Shown: positions 56,296 through 64,000 of the stretch, piece after piece
Position numbering within the stretch: position 1 is the stretch's first letter
Layout of the letters: every line of letters starts with the position of its first letter
Assembly: GCF_003627795.1 (NCBI RefSeq)
Contig: NZ_CP032684.1
Coordinates: 3,780,001 to 3,844,000 of the forward strand
Direction: 5' to 3'
Length of the DNA stretch: 64,000 bases
DNA from: Rhizobium sp. CCGE531
Lineage (GTDB): Bacteria > Pseudomonadota > Alphaproteobacteria > Rhizobiales > Rhizobiaceae
The notes under the pieces: generated by a model
What the model saw: only the letters and a program-made list of their open reading frames with translations
What the model was told of the DNA's origin: nothing
The model's database searches: none
Program-made: the position numbers and the translations under genes

Positions 56296-57579
56296 ATGAG
56301 TTTGACGATCGACCGCCGGCAGTTGCTTGCCGGCATGGCGGCCACGCTCGCTTTCAGCGGTATCGGGCTTTCACGCGCCAATGCGGCAACCGCAATGCGC
56401 CTTCTTTGGTGGGGATCGAAGGAGCGAAGCGACCGTACGTTTGCAGCCGTAAAGGCCTATCAGGCGAAGAACCCGGATATCACCATCGCCGGCGAATCCT
56501 TTGGCTGGGACAGCTATTGGACGCGTCTGGCAACGCAGACCGGGGGCGGCAATGCGCCCGACCTCATCCAGATGGATTATCGCTACATCTTCGAATATGC
56601 CCGCCGCGGCGCGCTGCTCGACATGACGCCCTATCTCGGCAAAAGCCTGGCGATCGAGGATTTCGGCGCCGCCAATATCGATTCCGGCAAGGTCGACAAC
56701 AAGATCTATGGCGTCAGCCTCGGCGTGAATTCCTCGATGGTGGTCGTCAATACGGCGGCCTGGAGCGAAGCCGGCGTCGAGCCGCCGCATGATGGCATGA
56801 CCTGGGAACAGCTCGGCGACGCCTGCGCCAAGGTGACATCAGCCAAGAAGCGGCGCGGCTTCTACGGCACGGCGGATGCGAGCGGCGGGGAGCCGGCCTT
56901 CGAATGCTGGCTGCGCCAGCGCGGTAAGGCGCTCTACACGGCCGACGGCAAGCTGGCCTTCGAGGCCAAGGATGCCGCCGAATGGTTCGATTTCTGGGGT
57001 CATATGCGCAAGATCGGCGCCTGCGTGCCGGCCGACGTCCAGGCGCTGGATCAGCAGACCCTCGAAACCGACATGCTCGTGACCAAGAAGGCAGCTGTCA
57101 GCTACGCTCATTCGAACCAGTTCGTCGCCATTCAGGGGCTCGTCAAGGAAAAGGTCGATCTCGTCTCCTATCCGGTCGATGCCGGCGGCAAACCCGGCCA
57201 GTACCTGAAACCTTCGATGCTGATGTCGGTTTCGGCAACATCCGCAAACAAGGACGCCGCCGTCGCCTTCGTCAATTACCTGGTGGAGAACTCGGACGGC
57301 GCAAAGACGCTCGGCGTCGAGCGCGGCGTTCCCGCCTCGCCGAAGATCCGCGATCTGCTGACGCTGGATCTGGATGAGACAAGCAAGAAAGTGGTCGATT
57401 ATATCGGCCGGCTGACGTCGCGTGTCGGAGCACTGCCGCCGTCTCCACCCAATGGCGCTGGCGAGAATTCATTCCTGCTGAAGAAGATCGCCGAGGAGGC
57501 GGCTTTCGGCAAAACCAGCACACAGGACGCTGGCGCGAAATTCACCGAACAGGCAGCAGCAAACATTACGCGAGGCTGA
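56296..57579 (+). CDS. Tat-exported sugar-binding protein of an ABC system
   Basis: A 427-residue binding protein. The N-terminus MSLTIDRRQLLAGMAATLAFSGIGLSRANAA has a twin-arginine pattern (DRRQLL). The mature part begins TAMRLLWWGSKERSDRTFAAVKAYQAKNPDITIAGESFGWDSYWTRLATQ, paralogous to the protein at 45794-47089. GGGGAGGAGACCAGG precedes the ATG. It is the first gene of the operon with two permeases, two dehydrogenases and an ATPase. The ligand is a sugar, probably a glycoside taken up before or after cleavage by the GH2 enzyme downstream. Confidence 0.92.
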   Translation: MSLTIDRRQLLAGMAATLAFSGIGLSRANAATAMRLLWWGSKERSDRTFAAVKAYQAKNPDITIAGESFGWDSYWTRLATQTGGGNAPDLIQMDYRYIFEYARRGALLDMTPYLGKSLAIEDFGAANIDSGKVDNKIYGVSLGVNSSMVVVNTAAWSEAGVEPPHDGMTWEQLGDACAKVTSAKKRRGFYGTADASGGEPAFECWLRQRGKALYTADGKLAFEAKDAAEWFDFWGHMRKIGACVPADVQALDQQTLETDMLVTKKAAVSYAHSNQFVAIQGLVKEKVDLVSYPVDAGGKPGQYLKPSMLMSVSATSANKDAAVAFVNYLVENSDGAKTLGVERGVPASPKIRDLLTLDLDETSKKVVDYIGRLTSRVGALPPSPPNGAGENSFLLKKIAEEAAFGKTSTQDAGAKFTEQAAANITRG

Positions 57580-57583
57580 TATC

Positions 57584-58552
57584 GTGGGTACACACAGCAA
57601 GAGCGTTGCCGGCGGCTTGGCCGTCGGCGCGCGCGCGCCATTGCGCGTGGAAACCGCCTACAAGGCGCCGAGCGCGTTCGCGCGCAACGCACCCGGCTAT
57701 CTCTTCCTTCTGCCGTGGTTCATCGGCTTCTTCGGACTGACCCTCGGGCCGGCGATCGCCTCGCTCTATTTGTCCTTCACCGACTATAATCTGCTCCAGG
57801 CGCCGAACATGGTCGGGCTGGACAACTACGTGCGGATCGCGACGGCAGACGACAAATTCCTGTCGTCGATGAAGGTGACGCTGTTCTACGTCGTCTGTTC
57901 CGTGCCGCTAAAGCTTGCCTTCGCGCTGCTGGTGGCGCTGCTGCTCAACCGTGGCATCAAGGGCCTGCCGGTCTACCGCGCCATCTTCTACCTGCCGTCG
58001 CTGCTCGGCTCCAGCGTTGCCATCGCGGTGCTGTGGCGGCAGATCTTCGACGCTGACGGCATCGTTAACACCCTGCTCTGGTACGCCTTCGGCATCAACG
58101 GGCCGAGCTGGATCTCCAATCCGGACTATTCACTCTATACGCTTGTCATTCTCGCCATCTGGCAGTTCGGATCGCCGATGATCATTTTCCTGGCCGGCTT
58201 GCGCCAGATCCCGACCGATCTCTATGAAGCCGCCAGTCTCGACGGCGCCTCCAAGGTGCGGATCTTCTTCAAGATCACCCTGCCGCTTTTGACGCCTGTC
58301 ATTTTCTTCAATGCCGTGGTCCAGACGATCGACGCCTTCAAGGCCTTCACACCGGCCTACGTCATTTCCTCCGGCACCGGCGGACCGATCGATTCGACGC
58401 TGTTCTACACGCTCTACCTCTACCAGGAAGCCTTCGGCTATTTCCGCATGGGCTATGCCGCGGCACTCGCCTGGGTCCTGGTTGCTATCATCGCCATCTT
58501 CACCGCCTTCTCCTTCCTCTCCGCTCGTTATTGGGTTCACTACGATGACTGA
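57584..58552 (+). CDS. Sugar ABC transporter permease (MalF/UgpA type)
   Basis: A 322-residue permease with GTG start four bases after the binding-protein stop. It has a cytoplasmic tail of about 40 residues, six helices (first: NAPGYLFLLPWFIGFFGLTLGPAIASLYLSF), and the EAA loop IPTDLYEAASLDGASKVRIFFKITLPLLTPVIF. It forms the channel with the next permease, whose start overlaps its end by eight bases. A normal CUT1 permease. Confidence 0.92.
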   Translation: MGTHSKSVAGGLAVGARAPLRVETAYKAPSAFARNAPGYLFLLPWFIGFFGLTLGPAIASLYLSFTDYNLLQAPNMVGLDNYVRIATADDKFLSSMKVTLFYVVCSVPLKLAFALLVALLLNRGIKGLPVYRAIFYLPSLLGSSVAIAVLWRQIFDADGIVNTLLWYAFGINGPSWISNPDYSLYTLVILAIWQFGSPMIIFLAGLRQIPTDLYEAASLDGASKVRIFFKITLPLLTPVIFFNAVVQTIDAFKAFTPAYVISSGTGGPIDSTLFYTLYLYQEAFGYFRMGYAAALAWVLVAIIAIFTAFSFLSARYWVHYDD

Positions 58553-59429
58553 CGCGAAGCTCACCCATTTTGCCGAGGACATGAAGCCGCCGCGCGAGCG
58601 CCCCTGGTTCTTCTCCGTCCTCATTCACATCGCCCTCGTCGCCGCATCGATCGTGATGCTCTATCCGCTGCTGTGGATGCTTTCCGGCTCGATCAAGGAC
58701 CAGAACGAGATCTTCGGCACGGCATCGCTGATCCCCTCGCACTTCGATTTCAGTTCCTATGCCCGCGGCTGGTTCGGCGGCCAGGTCACCTTCGGCAAAT
58801 TCGTCTGGAATTCGGCCGTCATCGCCGTGCTTTCCGTCCTCGGCAACGTCATTTCCTGTTCGCTGGCGGCCTATGCCTTCGCGCGGTTGAGCTTCTGGGG
58901 CAAGAATTTCTGGTTCGCCCTGATGCTGGGCACGCTGATGCTGCCCTATCACGTCACGCTGATTCCGCAATATATCCTCTTCCTGAAGCTCGGCTGGGTG
59001 AAGACGATGCTGCCGCTCGTCGTGCCGAAATTCCTCGCGGTCGACGCCTTCTTCATCTTCCTGATGGTGCAGTTCTTCCGCGGCATCCCGCGCGAGCTGG
59101 ACGAGGCTGCGATGATGGACGGCTGCAGCCCGTGGCGCATCTACTGGCGCATCATGCTGCCCCTGTCGCTGCCGGTGCTGGCAACGGCCGCCATCTTCTC
59201 CTTCATCTGGACCTGGGACGATTTCTTCGGGCCGCTGATCTATCTCTCGGATATCAATACCTACACCGTGCAGCTCGGCCTGCGCTCCTTCGTCGATTCC
59301 ACCGGAAGTTCCGACTGGAGCAGCCTGTTCGCCATGTCGAGCCTGTCGCTGATCCCGGTCTTCCTGATCTTCCTCTTCTTCCAGAGGCTGCTGATCGACG
59401 GCATCGCCACGGCAGGCCTCAAACGCTGA
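58545..59429 (+). CDS. Sugar ABC transporter permease (MalG type)
   Basis: A 294-residue permease. The start MTDAKLTHFAEDMKPPRERPWFF was fixed by the overlap with the upstream permease, since the frame stays open well before it. It has six helices and the EAA loop IPRELDEAAMMDGCSPWRIYWRIMLPLSLPVLA. The loop ending LSGSIKDQNEIFGTASLIPSHFDFSSYARGWFGG is typical. Its partner ATPase gene lies three genes downstream. Confidence 0.92.
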   Translation: MTDAKLTHFAEDMKPPRERPWFFSVLIHIALVAASIVMLYPLLWMLSGSIKDQNEIFGTASLIPSHFDFSSYARGWFGGQVTFGKFVWNSAVIAVLSVLGNVISCSLAAYAFARLSFWGKNFWFALMLGTLMLPYHVTLIPQYILFLKLGWVKTMLPLVVPKFLAVDAFFIFLMVQFFRGIPRELDEAAMMDGCSPWRIYWRIMLPLSLPVLATAAIFSFIWTWDDFFGPLIYLSDINTYTVQLGLRSFVDSTGSSDWSSLFAMSSLSLIPVFLIFLFFQRLLIDGIATAGLKR

Positions 59430-59501
59430 TACGAGCCGCGCGGTTCCGAACGCCCAAGATTTGGGACCGCATCTTAGAAACCCATTGAAAGGAAATGTCG
59501 C

Positions 59502-60527
59502 ATGAGCGCGCTGCGCTTTGCCGCCATCGGCCTCAATCACGATCACATCTACGGCCAGGTCAACGTCATGCTGCGTGCGGGCGCAGAGCTGATCGCATTC
59601 CATGCTATCGAGGATGACCTTGCAGCCGTCTTCGCCGAGCGCTTTCCGCAGGCGAAACGGGTTGCCGACAAAAGGGAGATCCTTGAGGATCGCTCGATTG
59701 CTCTCATCGTCAGCGCCGCCGTTTCCAGCGAGCGCGCCGGCCTTGCCATCGAGGCTATGCGCCACGGCAAGGACGTGATGCTCGACAAGCCGGGCATGGT
59801 GACGCTGGATCAGCTCGCGGAAGTCAAAAGGGTGCAGGCCGAGACTAAGCGCATCGTCTCCATCCTCTATTCCGAACATTTCGAGACGGCATCGACCGTC
59901 AAGGCCGGCGAGCTGGTGAAGGCCGGCGCCATCGGCAAGGTCATCCACACGACGGGCCTCGGGCCTCACCGGCTGCGCAAGCCGACCCGGCCGGACTGGT
60001 TCTTCGACCGCAAGCGCTATGGCGGCATCATCACGGACATCGCCTCGCACCAATGCGAGCAGTTCCTGTTCTTCGCCGATTCCCTTGAGGCCGAAGTGCT
60101 GTCGGCGACGGTGTCCAACCGGGCCAATCCCGAAACACCCGGGCTGCAGGACTATGGCGATTTTCACCTGCGCACGCCCGACGTCACGGGCTATGTCCGC
60201 GTCGACTGGTTCACGCCGGACGGTCTCCCCACCTGGGGGGATGGCCGCCTCTTCATTGTCGGCACCGAAGGCACGATCGAGCTGCGCAAATATATCGACG
60301 TCGCCGGCCGGCCCGGCACCGATCATCTCTTCCTCACCGACCGCAAGGGCATGCAGCATATCGACTGCACCGGCTTCGACCTGCCCTACGGCCGCCAGCT
60401 TGCCGCCGACATAAGAGACCGTACCGAAACGGCGATGGGCCAGGAACATTGCTTCAAGGCCATGGAGCTGGCGCTGAAGGCACAGGCGCTCGCCGAGGCA
60501 ACATCGCTCAACAGCATTCAAAGGTAA
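59502..60527 (+). CDS. Gfo/Idh/MocA-like oxidoreductase with atypical nucleotide loop
   Basis: A 341-residue member of the superfamily. The N-terminal segment FAAIGLNHDHIYGQVNVML has Asn-His-Asp-His where GxGxxG is expected, and the EKP motif is changed to DKPG (95-98). The C-terminal domain includes RYGGIITDIASHQCEQFLFFADS and YGRQLAADIRDRTETAMGQEHCFKAMELAL. Such proteins are common beside sugar ABC transporters and may act on a keto-sugar. It lies between the second permease and another dehydrogenase, in the same operon. Confidence 0.87.
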   Translation: MSALRFAAIGLNHDHIYGQVNVMLRAGAELIAFHAIEDDLAAVFAERFPQAKRVADKREILEDRSIALIVSAAVSSERAGLAIEAMRHGKDVMLDKPGMVTLDQLAEVKRVQAETKRIVSILYSEHFETASTVKAGELVKAGAIGKVIHTTGLGPHRLRKPTRPDWFFDRKRYGGIITDIASHQCEQFLFFADSLEAEVLSATVSNRANPETPGLQDYGDFHLRTPDVTGYVRVDWFTPDGLPTWGDGRLFIVGTEGTIELRKYIDVAGRPGTDHLFLTDRKGMQHIDCTGFDLPYGRQLAADIRDRTETAMGQEHCFKAMELALKAQALAEATSLNSIQR

Positions 60528-60534
60528 TCTCGAT

Positions 60535-61605
60535 ATGTCCGACATCAAGAAAGTCGCGATCATCGGCCTCGGCATCGGCCGCTCCCACATCGTCGAAGGC
60601 TATCTGCCGCATTCGGACCGTTTCGAGGTCGCGGCTCTCTGCGATCTCAACGAGGAACGCCTGAATGCCGTCGGCGATGAATTCGGCATAGGCAGGCGCC
60701 TCAAGGATTTCTCCGAAGTCCTCAACATGCCTGATATCGACATTATCGACATCTGTACGCCGCCCGGCTCGCATTTCCAGCTGATCATGCAGGCGCTGGC
60801 TGCCGGCAAACATGTGGTCTGCGAAAAGCCGCTCGTCGGCTCGCTCGCCGATGTCGATGCCGTCATCGCGGCCGAGAAGACAGCCAAGGGCCGGCTGATG
60901 CCGATCTTCCAGTATCGCTATGGCGACGGCATCCAGAAGGCCAAGCGCATTATCGCTTCAGGCATTGCCGGCAAGCCCTATGTCGCCACCTCCGAAACCC
61001 ATTGGGTGCGTGGCGCCGATTATTACGCGGTCCCCTGGCGTGGCAAATGGGATACCGAGCTCGGAGGCGTGCTGATGACGCATTCGATCCATTTGCACGA
61101 CATGCTCACCTATCTGATGGGACCGATCGCGGGCCTCTTCGGCCGCGTTGCCACGCGCGTCAACGATATCGAAGTGGAGGATTGCGCCAGCGCCAGCCTG
61201 CTGATGGAAAACGGCGCGCTCGCCACCATCAGCGCCACGCTCGGCTCGCAGGAGCAGATCAGCCGCCTGCGCCTCGCCTTCGAAAACGTGCTTATCGAAA
61301 GCAACCACGAGCCCTACAGCCCCGGTCAGGACCCTTGGAAGATCGTGCCCGCCAATGACGAGATCGGCGCGAAGATCGATGCGCTGCTTGCCGATTGGTC
61401 ACCGATCCCGAACCGCTTCAACACGCAGATGAAGCTATTCCACGAAGCGCTGGTGTCGGGTGGCTCGCTGCCGGTGACGACAGCCGATGCCCGCCAGGCG
61501 CTGGAGCTGGTCACAGCCTTCTATGAATCATCGGAAACCCGCGCCGAAGTCCGCTTTCCCGTCGGGCCGGAAGCCAAGAAATACAAGAGCTGGAGGCCGT
61601 CATGA
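60535..61605 (+). CDS. Gfo/Idh/MocA-family dehydrogenase
   Basis: A 356-residue dehydrogenase starting seven bases after the previous gene. It has a standard Rossmann motif (VAIIGLGIGRSHIVEGYL) and EKP (VCEKPLVG, 97-99), then QYRYGDGIQKAKRII and GVLMTHSIHLHDMLTYLMGPIAGLFGRVATRVNDIEVEDCASA. It probably oxidises the sugar imported by the operon's transporter, working with the atypical neighbour. Its 3' end overlaps the open frame that leads into the ATPase gene. Substrate unknown. Confidence 0.91.
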   Translation: MSDIKKVAIIGLGIGRSHIVEGYLPHSDRFEVAALCDLNEERLNAVGDEFGIGRRLKDFSEVLNMPDIDIIDICTPPGSHFQLIMQALAAGKHVVCEKPLVGSLADVDAVIAAEKTAKGRLMPIFQYRYGDGIQKAKRIIASGIAGKPYVATSETHWVRGADYYAVPWRGKWDTELGGVLMTHSIHLHDMLTYLMGPIAGLFGRVATRVNDIEVEDCASASLLMENGALATISATLGSQEQISRLRLAFENVLIESNHEPYSPGQDPWKIVPANDEIGAKIDALLADWSPIPNRFNTQMKLFHEALVSGGSLPVTTADARQALELVTAFYESSETRAEVRFPVGPEAKKYKSWRPS

Positions 61606-61649
61606 ACGTTGCCCCGCGAGCCATCAGGACCAATAAGGAGGAAGCACCC

Positions 61650-62729
<1,080 letters not shown>

Positions 62730-62753
62730 TTGGGGCTAGCTGCGGGCACGGAG

Positions 62754-63014
62754 TTATCTCGCCCCTGGCGGGCGAGAAAGTAAAAACTTAGGATTAGGCG
62801 AGGGTTCATCCCTCGTCTAATTCTTAGTTTTTACAAGAGCGGGGGTAGGCAGGGATGCAATGAGCTTCCAGCATATCGGCGCGAGAAATCGACCCCCCGC
62901 TCTTGCAATTTCAATGGCTTAGAAATTGCGCTAGGCTTTTGAACATGCTGAACCTTCGGTGTCGCAATTCCTAAACCAGTGAAATTGCTTTCTCGCCCGC
63001 CAGGGGCGAGATAA
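62754..63014. repeat. Nested inverted-repeat element (261 bp)
   Basis: The outer arms, 62754-62780 and 62988-63014, are perfect 27-bp inverted repeats (TTATCTCGCCCC...GAGAAAG and its complement). Inside lies a hairpin with arms at 62780-62804 and 62810-62834 (22 of 25 pairs, loop TTCAT), then CAAGAGCGGGGG at 62834-62845 mirrored at 62894-62905, and GCAATTTC/GAAATTGC at 62905-62912 and 62922-62929. There is no coding sequence. It lies in the gap between the ABC ATPase and the convergent GH2 gene. It may be a non-autonomous mobile element or a composite palindromic repeat; the first hairpin could terminate transcription. Confidence 0.8.
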
Positions 63015-63038
63015 GTCCCCGCATTTGCGGCGACTTGG

Positions 63039-64000
63039 TCAAACCTCGACAACCCGGCGGCTGCCGATGGTGCGAATCTGGCCGGATGGAATGACATCGG
63101 CCGGAATGCCCTCCCGCCGATGCAGCCGAAGCCGCCTGCTGCCCGGCGCCAGATGGAACCAGTCGTCTTCAGCCCGATAGGCTTCCAGATCGATCTGCAC
63201 CGATTGCGCCAGCCGGTCGGTGCTCAGGTCAAGGAACCAATCCTCGCCCTCCTGCACTGCCGATACCGTGATCTCCGCATCGTGAAACGCCCTGGCTCGC
63301 CCAAGCGGAAAATAGAAGGCCTGAGCGATGACAGCGCCGGTCGCCGATGCCGTCAGCCGCGCCACAGTGACATCATGCGACGGCGGGCCGAAGCGGAAGG
63401 CATAGGTCGCATCGAAGAAGGCGCCGAAAAGATCAGTGCAGGCTATCTTTTGCTTGCCGCGGGCTTCAAGCACGAGATCGCGACCCCCGCCAACGACAAT
63501 CTGGCGGCCATCGCGCAGGCAGGACACTTCGACCGTCAGATCAAGCGCCGCATCGCTCTCATTGATGACATGCACATCGAGACCGTTCGTGCCCTCGTCC
63601 ATGAGCAGCACCTGCACCGGCCGGAAGGCGCGGCGCAGCGCGTACCAGACCGGCTTCGGCTCCCCGGTCGAATCGATAACGCCCCAGCCGGCGCCGGGAA
63701 GCAGGTCCTGCAGCGTCCAGACGAGTGCCCCGTTGCAGCCGGAACCATGACGCCGCCATTCGGCATAGGTCTCCTCGGCAATTTCGCCGGTCACGGCGCG
63801 TGAGAGGCTGAGATAGAGATCGGGATCTTCACGCCGCAACCGGTTGGGCTCGAAGCCGTAAAGCTCCTGGAGGTAATGATCGCGCACATCCTCGAAATCC
63901 CAGGATGCGCCGCGATCGCGCGGCACGCGCTCTTTCCATAGCGGGCTATGAACTGGAGGGACCGGCAGATGCTGGCCGAGCGTGCGGGCTTGCGGCACAT
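63039..64000 (-). CDS. Glycoside hydrolase family 2 protein, C-terminal part (partial; beta-mannosidase-like)
   Basis: The 5' end is outside the window; about 320 residues are seen. The catalytic TIM-barrel end is recognisable by the segments WDFEDVRDHYLQELYGFEPNRLRREDPDLYLSLSRAVTGEIAEETYAEWRR and CNGALVWTLQDLLPGAGWGVIDSTGEPKPVWYALRRAFRPVQVLLMDEG. Beta-sandwich domains follow to the C-terminus (ending SRRVVEV). This pattern is like beta-mannosidases or related GH2 exo-enzymes. It converges on the sugar ABC operon and probably hydrolyses its substrate. The N-terminal domains and catalytic nucleophile are not fully visible, so the specificity is inference. Confidence 0.8.
   Translation of the reverse strand, partial: VPQARTLGQHLPVPPVHSPLWKERVPRDRGASWDFEDVRDHYLQELYGFEPNRLRREDPDLYLSLSRAVTGEIAEETYAEWRRHGSGCNGALVWTLQDLLPGAGWGVIDSTGEPKPVWYALRRAFRPVQVLLMDEGTNGLDVHVINESDAALDLTVEVSCLRDGRQIVVGGGRDLVLEARGKQKIACTDLFGAFFDATYAFRFGPPSHDVTVARLTASATGAVIAQAFYFPLGRARAFHDAEITVSAVQEGEDWFLDLSTDRLAQSVQIDLEAYRAEDDWFHLAPGSRRLRLHRREGIPADVIPSGQIRTIGSRRVVEV

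Noticed and set aside
58500..60590. 696-codon frame opposite the permease and dehydrogenase genes
   Set aside because: It crosses the boundaries of several real genes on the other strand and shows low-complexity charged sequence. It is a shadow frame.

Overview
The window looks like a chromosome or large-replicon segment of an alphaproteobacterium of the Rhizobiaceae (Rhizobium/Sinorhizobium/Agrobacterium type). The reasons are uniformly GC-rich codon use, an actP-hmrR copper pair, a glpSTPQUV-type glycerol ABC operon as described in Rhizobium leguminosarum, a HutF-type histidine pathway, many sugar ABC systems with Gfo/Idh/MocA dehydrogenases, and several copies of a short palindromic intergenic repeat of the kind called RIME in rhizobia. 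I cannot name the species from sequence alone. Layout. 1-6.9 kb: the tail of a copper ATPase and its MerR regulator, an IS110-family insertion sequence, a thiolase, a VapBC module, a small exported protein, an MFS exporter and a molybdopterin oxidoreductase. 6.9-8.2 kb: an AT-richer island with a Fic protein and a small partner gene. 8.2-16.2 kb: the histidine utilisation genes (hutD, hutUHI on the minus strand, hutF-hutC on the plus strand), with a Phd/PIN toxin-antitoxin module wedged between hutD and hutU and no hutG between hutH and hutU. 16.2-29.7 kb: a 50-residue membrane peptide, an exported protein, an AbrB/PIN module, an RND efflux pump with its divergent TetR regulator, an Lrp-type regulator divergent from tryptophan dioxygenase, MntH, an M23 peptidase, a second TetR regulator and a DUF427 protein. 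29.7-37.4 kb: a sugar ABC system (ATPase, two permeases, binding protein) facing a ROK regulator, a Gfo/Idh/MocA dehydrogenase and a ThuA protein. 37.8-44.2 kb: the glycerol-type ABC operon. 44.3-45.6 kb: a complete IS5-family element with 5-bp target duplication, inserted in a palindromic repeat. 45.8-64 kb: a carbohydrate catabolic region with two paralogous Tat-exported binding proteins, LacI and TetR regulators, a DUF2264 protein, a 2-hydroxyacid dehydrogenase, an enolase-superfamily enzyme, three Gfo/Idh/MocA proteins, a full ABC transporter and the end of a GH2 glycosidase. How it works together. Histidine is degraded by HutH, HutU, HutI and HutF under a HutC repressor whose probable operator is a perfect 12-bp palindrome between hutI and hutF. 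The 45.8-64 kb region reads as an uptake-and-oxidation pathway for a plant-derived glycoside. The strongest regulatory clue there is a perfect 18-bp palindrome upstream of the enolase-family gene, repeated with 15 of 18 identities just before the transporter operon; the tetR gene between the two sites is the obvious candidate regulator of both. Other points for follow-up are a nested inverted-repeat element at 62.75-63.01 kb, the IS110 left end as a possible bridge-RNA locus, the Fic pair, four toxin-antitoxin-like modules within 18 kb, and a GlpT ATPase with a degenerate signature motif.
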